The notes: generated by a model from the letters alone, not told the origin. Positions 13,450 to 21,883 are shown, counted from the first letter of the stretch. The stretch is DNA of 21,883 bases from Actinobacillus sp. (GCA_020026055.1 JAHHRA010000024.1:1-21883), one strand, 5' to 3'. Numbers and translations are program-made.

Positions 13450-15405
13450 ATGTTTCAAAACAATCCATTACTTGCCCAACTCAAACAACAAATACACGAT
13501 GCCAAGCCTAAAGTTGAAGGTGTGGTACGAGCAACAGACAAAGCTTATGGTTTTTTAGAATGCGATAAAGAAAGCTTTTTTCTTCCACCATCTGCAATGA
13601 AAAAATTAATGCACGGCGATAAAATTTTCGCATCGATCACAATCGATGGCGATAAAAAAACGGCTGAACCTGACGCATTAATTGAACCAATGTTAACTCG
13701 TTTTATTGGTCGCATAAACTTCCATAAAGGTAATCGATTACAAGTTTTTGTTGATCACCCTCAAATTAAAACATCAATAGATGCTAAAATTGCTAAAAGT
13801 ATTGAGCAGAAATTACAGCAAGGGGATTGGGTTGTCGCTCAATTAACTAAGCATCCTTTGCGTGATAATCACTTTTTTTATGCTGAAATTACTCAATTCA
13901 TTTGCCATAGCGATGATAAGCTTGCCCCTTGGTGGGTCACTCTCGCTCGCTACGAACAGCCTCGCCACCCTGTCAATGGGCAAACAGAATATCCTATGCT
14001 TGATGACATTCCTCGCATAAATTTAACGAATTTGCATTTCGTCACTATCGACAGTGCTAGTACGCAAGATATGGATGACGCCTTGTATCTAGAACGCTCT
14101 ACTACAGGTTGGCAACTCTACGTAGCAATTGCAGATCCGACGGCATATATTAGTGAAGATAGTGAGATTGAAAAAGCAGCCAGTCAGCGTTGTTTTACAA
14201 GTTATCTACCTGCGTTCAACATTCCAATGTTACCAAGAGAGCTTGCCGATGATTTATGTTCGCTAACGCCAAATCAAACTAAAGCTGCATTAGTGTGCAG
14301 AATTGAAACTGACAATTCAGGTAATGTGATTGATAACCCTGAGTTTATGCTTGCTAACGTGCAATCTAAAGCAAAATTAATTTACGACGAAGTTTCAGAT
14401 TATATCGAATGTTTGCCCAATGCTTGGCAACCTAGCGATGAAGAAACTAAACAGCAAATAGATCATTTCTACATTTTCACTCAAGCTCGAATTGCATGGC
14501 GGCGTCAACATGGATTGTTATTCAAAGAAACGCCTGATTATAGTTTTGAATTAGATAATAACAATAAAGTTGTTGCTATTCATGCAAGCTTCCGTCGCAT
14601 TGCTAACCAAATTGTTGAAGAAGCTATGATTTTGGCAAATATCTGTGCAGCTGAATTTTTACAAACTCGCATCGGTTGTGGTATTTTCAATACACATAGT
14701 GGCTTTGACCCGAAATTTATTGTAAGTGCCGAAGTTTTCTTAAATTCTCAAATTGATAAAGGTAATTATAGTGCCGAACAATTGCAAACTCTCGATGGTT
14801 ATTGTCAAATGCGTCGCACTATTGCAGCTTTGAGTGAAAACTTCAATAATGATTATCTTGAAATGCGATTACGTCGTTTTTTGACTTTTGCTACATTCAA
14901 AACAGAGCAAGCTCCTCATTTTGGTTTAGGTTTAACAGGTTACGCTACTTGGACATCACCAATTCGCAAATATAGTGATATGGTTAATCATCGCTTAATC
15001 AAAGCTTTTTTACGTGGAGAAACTACTTTTACTCCCCCAAGCCAAGAATGCCTAGACCGTATGCAAATCACACGTCGCCAAAATCGCTTAGTTGAGCGAG
15101 ATATCGCTGATTGGCTTTACTGTCGTTTTTTAGCAGAAAAAATCGATGCCAAACCAGTTTTTACAGCAACAATTAGAGATATCAGCCGTAGTAACATTCG
15201 AGCCAATATTAATGAGAATGGTGCTAGTATTTTTATCCCCGCTTCTACAATATGCGAGCGTAAAGAAGATTACCAAGCCAATCTTGAAGAATTAGCGTTA
15301 TATGTTCAAGGCAAACGCAAGTATCAAATTGGTGATCAAATTCAAGTGCAGTTAACAGAAGTAAGAGAAGATACGAGGAGCATTATCGGTAATATTATAG
15401 ACTAA
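13450..15405 (+). CDS. rnb: Exoribonuclease II
   Basis: RNase II degrades RNA processively from the 3' end. The 651-residue protein has N-terminal cold-shock-type domains, the RNB catalytic domain with Asp201, Asp207, Asp209 and Asp210 in DSASTQDMDDALYL (same numbers as E. coli), the TGYATWTSPIRKYSDMVNHR segment in two parts near residues 505-525, and a C-terminal S1 domain. ATG 13450 is chosen because MFQNNPLLAQLKQQ is the conserved start; no ribosome site is obvious. It starts 14 bp behind the fabI terminator. Confidence 0.95.
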   Translation: MFQNNPLLAQLKQQIHDAKPKVEGVVRATDKAYGFLECDKESFFLPPSAMKKLMHGDKIFASITIDGDKKTAEPDALIEPMLTRFIGRINFHKGNRLQVFVDHPQIKTSIDAKIAKSIEQKLQQGDWVVAQLTKHPLRDNHFFYAEITQFICHSDDKLAPWWVTLARYEQPRHPVNGQTEYPMLDDIPRINLTNLHFVTIDSASTQDMDDALYLERSTTGWQLYVAIADPTAYISEDSEIEKAASQRCFTSYLPAFNIPMLPRELADDLCSLTPNQTKAALVCRIETDNSGNVIDNPEFMLANVQSKAKLIYDEVSDYIECLPNAWQPSDEETKQQIDHFYIFTQARIAWRRQHGLLFKETPDYSFELDNNNKVVAIHASFRRIANQIVEEAMILANICAAEFLQTRIGCGIFNTHSGFDPKFIVSAEVFLNSQIDKGNYSAEQLQTLDGYCQMRRTIAALSENFNNDYLEMRLRRFLTFATFKTEQAPHFGLGLTGYATWTSPIRKYSDMVNHRLIKAFLRGETTFTPPSQECLDRMQITRRQNRLVERDIADWLYCRFLAEKIDAKPVFTATIRDISRSNIRANINENGASIFIPASTICERKEDYQANLEELALYVQGKRKYQIGDQIQVQLTEVREDTRSIIGNIID

Positions 15406-15548
15406 GCTATCATGCCAATAAATTCGGAAAATAATCTTGAATCATAAAGGAAAAATAAATCTGAATTTGCTGGCGAGAGAACATAGAAATCTTCTGAAAT
15501 TTTTTACATAATCAACAACCAAATCACAAACAATATTTGGAGAAATAC

Positions 15549-16511
15549 ATGAAAAAAATCGCCGTATTAACTAGTGGTGGTGATGCACCAGGAATGAATG
15601 CAGCTATTCGTGGTGTTGTTCGTTCAGCTATTAAATTAGGGCTTGAGATCTACGGGATCTATGAGGGCTATTATGGTTTATTTCATAACAAAATTAAATT
15701 ATTAGATCGCCACGCTGTTTCTGATATTATCAACCGTGGTGGAACAATTCTTGGCTCAGCTCGTTTTCCTGAATTTAAAAAATCTGAAATTCGTGCAAAA
15801 TGTGCAGACATCTTACGCTCACATAACATTGATGCACTTGTTGTAATTGGTGGAGATGGTTCGTATATGGGTGCAAAATTGCTGACTGAAGAACATGGCA
15901 TTCAATGTATTGGGATCCCAGGAACAATCGATAATGATGTTGCGGGAACAGACTATACAATCGGTTATCAAACTGCGTTAGAAACTGCAGTAGAAGCACT
16001 CGATCGTTTACGTGACACTTCAAGCTCCCATCAACGTATTTCTATACTAGAAATTATGGGACGCCACTGTAGTGATCTCACTATCAATGCAGGTATTGCT
16101 GGCGGTGCTGAATATATCGTTCCCTCAGAAATGGCATTTGACCAAGAAAAACTTATTCAAAGAATCGAAGATGCTATTGCTGCAGACAAACGCCATGCCA
16201 TTATTTGTATTACTGAACTCATTTGCGATGTCAACCAACTCGCGAAAGAAATTGAATCTCGTGTGCATAAAGAAACTCGTGCAACCGTGCTAGGGCATGT
16301 GCAACGTGGTGGTTCACCTTGTGCGTTCGACCGTATCTTAGGTTCACGTATGGGGGCTTATGCAGTGGATTTACTCATAGCGGGTAAAGGCGGTTATTGT
16401 GTTGGTATTCAAAACGATCGCTTAGTACACCATGATATTATCGACGCTATTAACAATATGCGTTGTGAATTTAAAAAAGACTTATTTGTTCTAGCAGAAC
16501 GTTTAGAATAA
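15549..16511 (+). CDS. pfkA: ATP-dependent 6-phosphofructokinase
   Basis: This is the committed step of glycolysis: fructose 6-phosphate to fructose 1,6-bisphosphate. The 320-residue protein has the bacterial PfkA length, the ATP-site SGGDAPGMN (9-17) and GGDGSYMGA (101-109), the catalytic PGTIDND (Asp128) and the downstream ETAVEALDRLRDT and MGRHCSDL segments. ATG 15549 has GGAG seven bases before it. It is transcribed alone, with a strong terminator behind it. Confidence 0.97.
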   Translation: MKKIAVLTSGGDAPGMNAAIRGVVRSAIKLGLEIYGIYEGYYGLFHNKIKLLDRHAVSDIINRGGTILGSARFPEFKKSEIRAKCADILRSHNIDALVVIGGDGSYMGAKLLTEEHGIQCIGIPGTIDNDVAGTDYTIGYQTALETAVEALDRLRDTSSSHQRISILEIMGRHCSDLTINAGIAGGAEYIVPSEMAFDQEKLIQRIEDAIAADKRHAIICITELICDVNQLAKEIESRVHKETRATVLGHVQRGGSPCAFDRILGSRMGAYAVDLLIAGKGGYCVGIQNDRLVHHDIIDAINNMRCEFKKDLFVLAERLE

Positions 16512-16540
16512 TTCAATTGAATAAAAATAATTTCAATATG

Positions 16541-16577
16541 AAATTCCCCAAAGTGAGAGAGCTCTTTTGGGGAATTT
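16541..16577 (+). terminator. pfkA terminator
   Basis: AAATTCCCCAAA (16541-16552) pairs perfectly with TTTGGGGAATTT (16566-16577) around a 13-nt loop, with a T run on its 3' side. Confidence 0.9.
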
Positions 16578-16737
16578 TTTATGGCTAAATTAATCAAACA
16601 GCATAGACAAGAGATTCATTACCTTCGCTCTCTTATTTATCTAGCTAATTTAATGTAAGTGAGATAAAGATATACGACATATCACACTAATTTAACAGGT
16701 AAAATTACTTCTCGCAGAATATAAAAAGCGTGACAGG

Positions 16738-16777
16738 TACAGCTTAATTGCTTTCGCTTTATAACAATTAAGCTGTA
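16738..16777. repeat. 13-bp perfect inverted repeat, function unknown
   Basis: TACAGCTTAATTG (16738-16750) and CAATTAAGCTGTA (16765-16777) are exact complements, with a 14-nt loop. There is no T run on the plus strand and only a delayed one on the minus strand. Confidence 0.6.
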
Positions 16778-16955
16778 TGATTAAAAATGTCAAGAAAAGC
16801 TATTGTTTAGACGATGCGATAACAAGCTTTTTAGTGTAATAAAATGAGAAATGTTTTATGGCAACAAAAACTACTTTAAAATATGAAATGAATTAAAATC
16901 ACAATAGAAAAATACACTGAAGACTACAACACACAACGGATAAAACTTAAACTAA

Positions 16956-16990
16956 AAGGACTGACATCTATAGTGTAGATATCAATCCTT
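16956..16990 (-). terminator. ppa terminator
   Basis: AAGGACTGACATCTA (16956-16970) faces TAGATATCAATCCTT (16976-16990). On the minus strand all 15 positions pair, two as G-U, and TTTTAGTTT follows. The G-U pairs exist only on this strand, which supports minus-strand function. Confidence 0.75.
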
Positions 16991-17071
16991 GTGCTTAGCT
17001 CTTTAGTAACAAACTATCTAAGTTTTGAAAGTCTGCATTTTGAGGCTATTTTTTATTTCAACTGTTCTTTT

Positions 17072-17605
17072 TTATTGTTGATTTTGTGCTCGAGCATAAG
17101 AATCTAAAATTTCTTTACGTGCAGCTTCAATATCTCCCCAACCTTCAACTTTTACCCATTTACCTTTTTCTAAAGTTTTATAATTTTCGAAGAAATGCTG
17201 AATTTGGGCTTTTAATAATGCAGGTACATCATCAATGTTTTGAATATGATCATATTCTTTAGATAATTTTTGATGTGGAACAGCAATAATTTTTGCATCT
17301 GAGCCACTTTCGTCTGTCATCAATAACATACCCACTGGACGACAACGAATAACAGAACCTGGTTGAAGTGGATACGGAGTTGGAATCAGTACGTCGACAG
17401 GATCACCATCTTGAGAAAGTGTATGATTTACATAGCCATAGTTCGCTGGATAAAACATCGGGGTTGCCATAAAGCGATCAACAAACAAAGCTCCACTTTC
17501 TTTATCGATTTCGTATTTAATCGGATCTGCATTTGCAGGAATTTCGATTACCGCATAAATATCATCAGGTAAAGCTTTACCTGCTGGAACGTTTAATAAA
17601 CTCAT
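17072..17605 (-). CDS. ppa: Inorganic pyrophosphatase (family I)
   Basis: This enzyme hydrolyses pyrophosphate to phosphate and drives biosynthetic reactions forward. The 177-residue protein has KYEIDKESGALFVDRF, YPANYGYV and the metal-binding signature DGDPVDVLIPT, then KEYDHIQNIDDVP and GKWVKVEGW. The length is that of the soluble family I enzyme (E. coli about 176). It has its own promoter and terminator. Confidence 0.98.
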   Translation of the reverse strand: MSLLNVPAGKALPDDIYAVIEIPANADPIKYEIDKESGALFVDRFMATPMFYPANYGYVNHTLSQDGDPVDVLIPTPYPLQPGSVIRCRPVGMLLMTDESGSDAKIIAVPHQKLSKEYDHIQNIDDVPALLKAQIQHFFENYKTLEKGKWVKVEGWGDIEAARKEILDSYARAQNQQ

Positions 17606-17640
17606 TTTTAATTTCCTATTAGATTATAAAAAACGCACTG

Positions 17641-17670
17641 ATTATAGCTTAATCTTCACTTTATTGTCGA
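17641..17670 (-). promoter_or_regulatory. ppa promoter
   Basis: On the minus strand TCGACA (17670-17665) and a perfect TATAAT (17646-17641) are separated by 18 bp. A second TATAAT lies nearer to the gene. Confidence 0.65.
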
Positions 17671-17694
17671 GATAACTCATATCTGTTCTTGCCA

Positions 17695-18720
17695 TCAACT
17701 TATCAATGATGATGCGTCAACTTCACCTTCCTTTCCAATAAAACGTACTTCAGGTTCTAGTGCTATGCCAAAAGTATCTAATACTTGCTTATACACTAAA
17801 CGAGCAAGATTAATCACGTCTTCTGATGTTGCCTGCCCCGTATTAACTAAAACTAAAGCTTGTCTATTATGAACTTTCGCACCACCTATTTGATAGCCTT
17901 TCAAATGACATTGATCAATCAACCAACCCGCAGCTAATTTCACTTCGCCATTAGGTTGTGGGTAGTATGGCATTTGTGGATATTTCGCTATTAATTGTGA
18001 AAATTGTGAAGTTAGAATTACAGGATTTTTGAAAAAACTTCCTGCATTTCCTTCAATTTGTGGATTTGGTAGTTTACGACGACGAATTTCACAAACTTTA
18101 TTAAAGATTTCTTGTGGCGTTTTTAACTCATTTGACAGTGATGCTAATTCACCATAAGTTGTCTTAGGTTGCCATTTTTTAGGTAATTCAAATTCAACTT
18201 CAATAATAATATGTTGTTTTTTAAGGATATGTTTAAAAATGCTCTCTCGGTAGCCAAATTGACATTCGTGATTGTTCAAAATTGAAATAACTTGCGTTTC
18301 CAGATCTAATACTTTCACGTATGCAAGAAAATCTTTGACTTCTACACCATAAGCCCCAATATTTTGAATTGGTGCTGAGCCGACACAGCCAGGAATTAGT
18401 GCAAGATTTTCCAAACCGCCAATTCCCTTAGCGACACAGTCTCTCACTAATGCGTGCCAGTTCTCTCCACCAGCGACAGTTAAATAGTAATATTCCTCAT
18501 CTTCTCTGTACATCTTGCCAAATAAACGGTTTACTGCTACCACACCATTGAAATCTTCAATAAAAAGAACATCACTCCCCTCACCAATAAAAAGAAATGG
18601 ACGCTTTTGTTGCTTTGTACTTTGATATAATGCTATTAATTGAGGTAAGTTAGTCACTTCTACTACTTGCCATGCACTAACGGGAATCGAAAAAGTATGA
18701 AAATTCTTCAAATTACACAT
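17695..18720 (-). CDS. murB: UDP-N-acetylenolpyruvoylglucosamine reductase
   Basis: MurB reduces the enolpyruvyl group to make UDP-MurNAc in peptidoglycan synthesis, using FAD and NADPH. The 341-residue protein has the FAD domain segments FIGEGSDVLF and NLALIPGCVGSAPIQNIGAYG, the catalytic-serine loop GNAGSFFKNPV and the C-terminal Glu in LEPEVRFIG. It is a type I MurB by length. ATG 18720 (MCNLKNFHTF) is chosen on homology; the longer open frame to 18792 runs into the promoter. Confidence 0.96.
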   Translation of the reverse strand: MCNLKNFHTFSIPVSAWQVVEVTNLPQLIALYQSTKQQKRPFLFIGEGSDVLFIEDFNGVVAVNRLFGKMYREDEEYYYLTVAGGENWHALVRDCVAKGIGGLENLALIPGCVGSAPIQNIGAYGVEVKDFLAYVKVLDLETQVISILNNHECQFGYRESIFKHILKKQHIIIEVEFELPKKWQPKTTYGELASLSNELKTPQEIFNKVCEIRRRKLPNPQIEGNAGSFFKNPVILTSQFSQLIAKYPQMPYYPQPNGEVKLAAGWLIDQCHLKGYQIGGAKVHNRQALVLVNTGQATSEDVINLARLVYKQVLDTFGIALEPEVRFIGKEGEVDASSLIS

Positions 18721-18763
18721 AATATTTCTATTTATTCCTATCTTTAGTTGGAATTCGCATTGA

Positions 18764-18792
18764 AGTATATTGTAAAGAATACTCAACATCAA
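18764..18792 (-). promoter_or_regulatory. murB promoter
   Basis: On the minus strand TTGATG (18792-18787) and TATACT (18769-18764) are separated by 17 bp. Confidence 0.55.
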
Positions 18793-18810
18793 ATTGCTAT
18801 TTAAGCCAAA

Positions 18811-18875
18811 AACACGCCATTAATACCGTTCACAAAATGGAAAATTTTTCTGATTTTAAAAGCGTAATTAATGGC
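18811..18875 (-). terminator. Palindromic terminator after the NhaC-family gene
   Basis: GCCATTAAT (18816-18824) and ATTAATGGC (18867-18875) are exact complements. On the minus strand the structure ends GGCGTGTTTTTGG. The interior GGAAAATTTTTCTGATTTT and the CACGCC edge recall the palindromic element family at 6096 and 9761, in decayed form. Confidence 0.55.
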
Positions 18876-18928
18876 AAAGAAATAAGTTAATTTACGGAGA
18901 ACACAGTTTTAACTTAAGTATTTTCTTT

Positions 18929-20272
18929 TTACATTGGTGTATAGAGATTAACTTTTGCAGGTTTACGTAAAAAGACTTTGTAGTAAGGCACAACAATCGA
19001 AATCAACATAAAGATCAATAACAATTGCTGATACCAAAGTAACGGTATTATTTCAAGAGGTGAAACGGATCCTTTAGTAAATCCAACCAGAATTAACATT
19101 TGGGCGCCATAAGGAATTACTCCTTGAGCAATGCAAGAAAAAATCCCCAAAATTCCAGCAACACGTCTTTTATCTAGCTTATTATCTAAAGAAATTTGTT
19201 TGGCAATTGGGCCATTGATGATAATAGCGACAGTGTTGTTAGCGACAGCAATGTCTGTAAGTGTTACTAAAATCCCCGTGCCAAGTTCAGCACTTTTTTT
19301 ACCCTTAATCGCTTTACTAATTTGTTGCAAAATCCACTCAATACCACCTGCTTTAATCACCATTGCTGCCAACCCTCCTGTTAATAATGACAGCAAAAAG
19401 ATTTCATTCATGTTCATAAAGCCTGCATAAATTTCTTTAGTGAACCCGAGCATATTAAAAGCATTATAGTAAAGCCCAATCAAACCAGAAAGCACGATTC
19501 CACCTGTTAGTACTATAAAAACATTAATGCCAATGAGAGACATCACTAACACAAACACGTAAGGCAAAACTTTCAAGAGACTATAATCATATTCTTGAGC
19601 AGTGATCATTTCAGTTGGTTTACCAAAAATTAAAAACAAAATGAAAGTAATAATACTCGCAGGCAAAGCAATACCAATATTAGCAAGGAACTTATCTTTC
19701 ATCATACAGCCTTGAGTACGAGTCGCTGCAATAGTAGTATCCGAAATCATCGACAAATCATCCCCAAACATCGCTCCTCCCATCACTGCTGCAAGTGTTA
19801 TAGGGAGTGGAATGTTAGCACGTGTAGCGAGATCAATCGCAATCGGTGCAATAGCAACAATTGAGCCAACTGAAGTACCAGTCGAAATTGATATAAAACT
19901 GGTGATCATAAAAATCCCTGCAGTAATGTATTCTACGGGAATATAATTCAAGCCTAAATTCGCTGTAGATTCAACTCCTCCCATAGTCTCAGTCACTCTG
20001 GCAAAAGCCCCAGCGAGCAAATAAATGACGCACATAATAATGATATCGCTTTTACCACAGCCTTTCACAAAAGTATCAAATTTCTCGTCAACACTTTCTT
20101 TTAACAAAAAGAATGCACAAACAATACCTGCTATCACTGCGACAGGAGACGGCAACTGATAAAATGCCATATTCATGCCTTTAGCTTCAAAATATAAACC
20201 ACTGCCTAAATAAACCATGATAAAGACCACAAATGGGACTAATCCTTTAAAACTGGGTTTAATTTGTGTCAT
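18929..20272 (-). CDS. NhaC-family transporter, candidate methionine-linked transporter
   Basis: This is a polytopic inner-membrane protein of 447 residues with about eleven to twelve hydrophobic segments and the NhaC-family motifs SFISISTGTSVGSIVAIAP, GGAMFGDDLSMISDTTIAAT and TDIAVANNTVAIIINGPIA. NhaC proteins exchange Na+ for H+ or organic substrates. The gene directly follows the methionine gamma-lyase gene, 68 bp away and past a hairpin. NhaC-superfamily members were proposed in the literature as methionine transporters (MetT) in gamma-proteobacteria, so uptake of methionine for the lyase is a good guess but not proven by sequence. AAGGAG lies six bases before ATG 20272. Confidence 0.85.
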   Translation of the reverse strand: MTQIKPSFKGLVPFVVFIMVYLGSGLYFEAKGMNMAFYQLPSPVAVIAGIVCAFFLLKESVDEKFDTFVKGCGKSDIIIMCVIYLLAGAFARVTETMGGVESTANLGLNYIPVEYITAGIFMITSFISISTGTSVGSIVAIAPIAIDLATRANIPLPITLAAVMGGAMFGDDLSMISDTTIAATRTQGCMMKDKFLANIGIALPASIITFILFLIFGKPTEMITAQEYDYSLLKVLPYVFVLVMSLIGINVFIVLTGGIVLSGLIGLYYNAFNMLGFTKEIYAGFMNMNEIFLLSLLTGGLAAMVIKAGGIEWILQQISKAIKGKKSAELGTGILVTLTDIAVANNTVAIIINGPIAKQISLDNKLDKRRVAGILGIFSCIAQGVIPYGAQMLILVGFTKGSVSPLEIIPLLWYQQLLLIFMLISIVVPYYKVFLRKPAKVNLYTPM

Positions 20273-20306
20273 AAGCTTCTCCTTTTTTATTATAAAATTG
20301 ACAAAA

Positions 20307-20329
20307 AAGGGCTAATTCATTTAGCCCTT
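20307..20329 (-). terminator. Terminator between lyase and transporter genes
   Basis: AAGGGCTAA (20307-20315) pairs with TTAGCCCTT (20321-20329) around a 5-nt loop. On the minus strand TTTT follows at once. It should reduce, not abolish, expression of the transporter; no strong promoter is seen in the 35 bp between the hairpin and the transporter gene. Confidence 0.85.
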
Positions 20330-20340
20330 GTTGTAATGAG

Positions 20341-21537
20341 TTAATCTAATTTAGCTAGACCTTGGGATAAATCAGCAATAATATCCTCAACATTCTCTAA
20401 ACCAACTGAAATCCGCACTAACCCATCCGTAATACCCGCATTCAAGCGTTCTTCTTGTGTATATGGCGAGTGCGTCATTGAAGCAGGGTGTTGAATTAAA
20501 GTTTCGGTATCTCCTAGAGACACTGCCAGCGAACAAAGCTCAAGGCTATTGAGCAGTTTTTTACCAGCCTTCATACCACCTTTTAGCTCAAACGAAATAA
20601 TTGCACCAAAATCTGTCATTTGTTGGCAAGCAATGTTGTGATTTAAATGATTTTTAAATCCAGGAAAATAAACTTGTTCAATTCGTGGATGTTGAATTAA
20701 GAATTCTGCAATTTTTTTCGCATTTTCGCAATGACGTTGCATACGAATTTCTAACGTTTTCATACCACGAATAATACGATAAGCATCAGAAGGACTCATA
20801 ACAGCACCTGTCATATCTTTGACTCCAACTAGACGTACTTGCGTCATTAATTCTTGCCTCCCAACGGCAAATCCCGCAATCACATCACCGTGTCCATTAA
20901 GATATTTAGTTGCCGAATGTACTACGACATCAGCCCCAAGAGTCAACGGTTTTTGGCAATACGGAGTAGCAAAAGTATTATCCACAATCACTATCAATTC
21001 AGCACTATGAGCATGAACTAATTTTGAAATTGCTTTAATATCTGTGATTTTTAAATTCGGATTAGCGGGCGTTTCTAAATAAACTATACGAGTATTTGAA
21101 CGTAATGAAGTTTTAACTTGATTTAAATCAGACATATCAATAAATTCAACTTCGACTCCAAATTTAGCCAAACCATGATTTAACAAAGCAAAAGTACAGC
21201 CATACAAGGTTTTATCTGCCAAAACGTGATCACCTGCTTTAAGAACACTCCACAACACCGAAGCAATCGCCCCCATCCCAGAACTTGTTGCTACAGCTGC
21301 TTCACCTCTTTCTAACATCGCCAATTTCTTTTCAACTACAGTTACTGTTGGATTCCCAAGGCGAGAATAAATATAGCCATCTTCTTCTAACGCAAAACGC
21401 CTCCCGCCTTGTTCAGCAGTATCGAAAATAAAAGTCGAAGTTTGATAAATCGGTGTAGCCAAAGTACCAAATGGATTTTTTTCACTACCGGCATGAATAG
21501 TTTGAGTGCCAAAACCAGCATTTTGTTTAACAGACAT
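20341..21537 (-). CDS. megL: Methionine gamma-lyase
   Basis: This PLP enzyme cleaves methionine to methanethiol, 2-oxobutyrate and ammonia. The 398-residue protein is of the Cys/Met-metabolism family, with the PLP Lys211 in HSATKYLNGHGD. The residues that separate methionine gamma-lyase from cystathionine synthases and lyases are present: Cys114 in TLYGCTF (Cys116 of the Pseudomonas enzyme) and Lys240-Asp241 in GVKDMTGAVMSP. ISVGLENVEDI closes the protein. ATG 21537 is chosen: AAGGGGA is nine bases upstream and length then equals the Pseudomonas enzyme; ATG 21543 is too close to it. An automatic label of cystathionine gamma-synthase (metB) is the main alternative. Confidence 0.85.
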   Translation of the reverse strand: MSVKQNAGFGTQTIHAGSEKNPFGTLATPIYQTSTFIFDTAEQGGRRFALEEDGYIYSRLGNPTVTVVEKKLAMLERGEAAVATSSGMGAIASVLWSVLKAGDHVLADKTLYGCTFALLNHGLAKFGVEVEFIDMSDLNQVKTSLRSNTRIVYLETPANPNLKITDIKAISKLVHAHSAELIVIVDNTFATPYCQKPLTLGADVVVHSATKYLNGHGDVIAGFAVGRQELMTQVRLVGVKDMTGAVMSPSDAYRIIRGMKTLEIRMQRHCENAKKIAEFLIQHPRIEQVYFPGFKNHLNHNIACQQMTDFGAIISFELKGGMKAGKKLLNSLELCSLAVSLGDTETLIQHPASMTHSPYTQEERLNAGITDGLVRISVGLENVEDIIADLSQGLAKLD

Positions 21538-21585
21538 AATCATTTTCCCCTTGAATAAATAAGTTAAAACAAAGATGTGGCTCAT

Positions 21586-21615
21586 TCTATAATAGTAGAA
21601 AAATTATATTGCGAA
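21586..21615 (-). promoter_or_regulatory. Possible megL promoter
   Basis: On the minus strand TTCGCA (21615-21610) and TATAGA (21591-21586) are 18 bp apart. Both boxes are imperfect. Confidence 0.35.
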
Positions 21616-21834
21616 GCTGATCACAAAATAGAAGATTAAGAAAAGAGTAGAAGTATTTCCTTTTTTACTTAGTGATTTTTTAATTTTCATTTTAAATACT
21701 AAAGTAAAAACAATCGAACAGTTAATGTTTTACCTATTATGCTGAGTTTTTAAAGAATCATCGCTGTGATTAAATGTAGCTATTTTTAAGCAGAGTAAGA
21801 TAGAGTTGATTAATATAATTTTTTATAAAACAAA

Positions 21835-21858
21835 ACCCCTTAGTGTTAACTAAGGGGT
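21835..21858 (-). terminator. Terminator of the gene entering from the right
   Basis: ACCCCTTAGT (21835-21844) and ACTAAGGGGT (21849-21858) form a perfect 10-bp stem with a 4-nt loop. On the minus strand TTTTGTTTTA follows, so it serves a minus-strand gene to the right. Confidence 0.8.
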
Positions 21859-21870
21859 CTTCTCTTTAAT

Positions 21871-21883
21871 TGGTGGCTGGCGG
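21871..21883 (-). tRNA. Probable 3' end of a tRNA (partial)
   Basis: Read on the minus strand the window edge is CCGCCAGCCACCA, which ends in CCA after a possible 7-base acceptor strand GCCAGCC and discriminator A. A strong terminator lies 12 bp further. The ending resembles elongator tRNA-Met (AGCCACCA). Only 13 bases are visible. Confidence 0.35.

Larger units (their letters stand above)
16578..17071. other. Gene-free stretch between pfkA and ppa
   Basis: No credible coding frame is seen. It holds the perfect hairpin at 16738-16777 and the ppa terminator at 16956-16990. The rest is AT-rich with no repeat or RNA I recognise. Confidence 0.5.

Noticed and set aside
20341..21537. Cystathionine gamma-synthase (metB)
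   Set aside because: Cys in TLYGCTF and the KDMTGAV segment are features of methionine gamma-lyase; the family is shared, so the label would be an easy mistake.
21560..21590. MetJ boxes before the methionine gamma-lyase gene
   Set aside because: Only one octamer (AGATGTGG) matches five of eight positions and its neighbours match three or fewer, so there is no tandem array.

Overview
The window is AT-rich chromosomal DNA of a member of the Pasteurellaceae (Haemophilus/Aggregatibacter/Actinobacillus group). The case rests on gene content and order: aroK-aroB-dam, fabI-rnb and rpsP-rimM-trmD-rplS. The proteins match remembered Haemophilus and E. coli homologues closely, including residue numbering of catalytic sites. 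An inverted pair of the Haemophilus uptake core AAGTGCGGT forms the fabI terminator. It is the only place I found that core in 21.9 kb, which is sparse for a Haemophilus.

Layout. Left part (1-4650): a leftward promoter and terminator-like hairpin at the edge; metK with tandem MetJ-type boxes; a family-9 (heptosyl)transferase; then the divergent rpsP-rimM-trmD-rplS operon with a terminator-like leader hairpin and a clear terminator. 4819-6080 is a periplasmic glucose-1-phosphatase-type histidine acid phosphatase.

Accessory part (about 6150-9430): a graveyard of conjugative-element DNA, all on the minus strand. It holds a zeta-toxin-like kinase with a late frameshift, a small possible partner protein, a fragment of a TraB-like nitrilase, an N-terminal fragment of a ToxN/AbiQ-type (type III) toxin with its complete RNA antitoxin locus (promoter, three 36-nt repeats, terminator), and the C-terminal part of a relaxase with an LPD7-like domain. 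Embedded in it are three 36-bp repeats recognisable as type II-C (Neisseria-like) CRISPR repeats, two of them separated by a canonical 30-bp spacer. The third lies 1372 bp away, and the toxin and relaxase fragments begin and end exactly at the repeats, as if a piece of mobile element had become a giant spacer. No cas gene is present. A single sequence resembling the RNA antitoxin repeat, followed by a terminator, also precedes the zeta-like kinase gene. That arrangement mimics a type III toxin-antitoxin locus with a different toxin.

Right part (9761-21883): a nested multi-hairpin palindromic element, then dam-aroB-aroK leftward, fabI and rnb rightward, pfkA rightward, then ppa and murB leftward. 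Last comes a two-gene module of an NhaC-family transporter and a methionine gamma-lyase (not cystathionine gamma-synthase, judging by its Cys114 and Lys240-Asp241). A terminator and the probable last bases of a minus-strand tRNA close the window.

The core genes are ordinary housekeeping functions: SAM synthesis, translation, the shikimate pathway, adenine methylation, fatty acid synthesis, RNA decay, glycolysis, pyrophosphate hydrolysis and peptidoglycan synthesis. The novelty lies in 6.2-9.9 kb.
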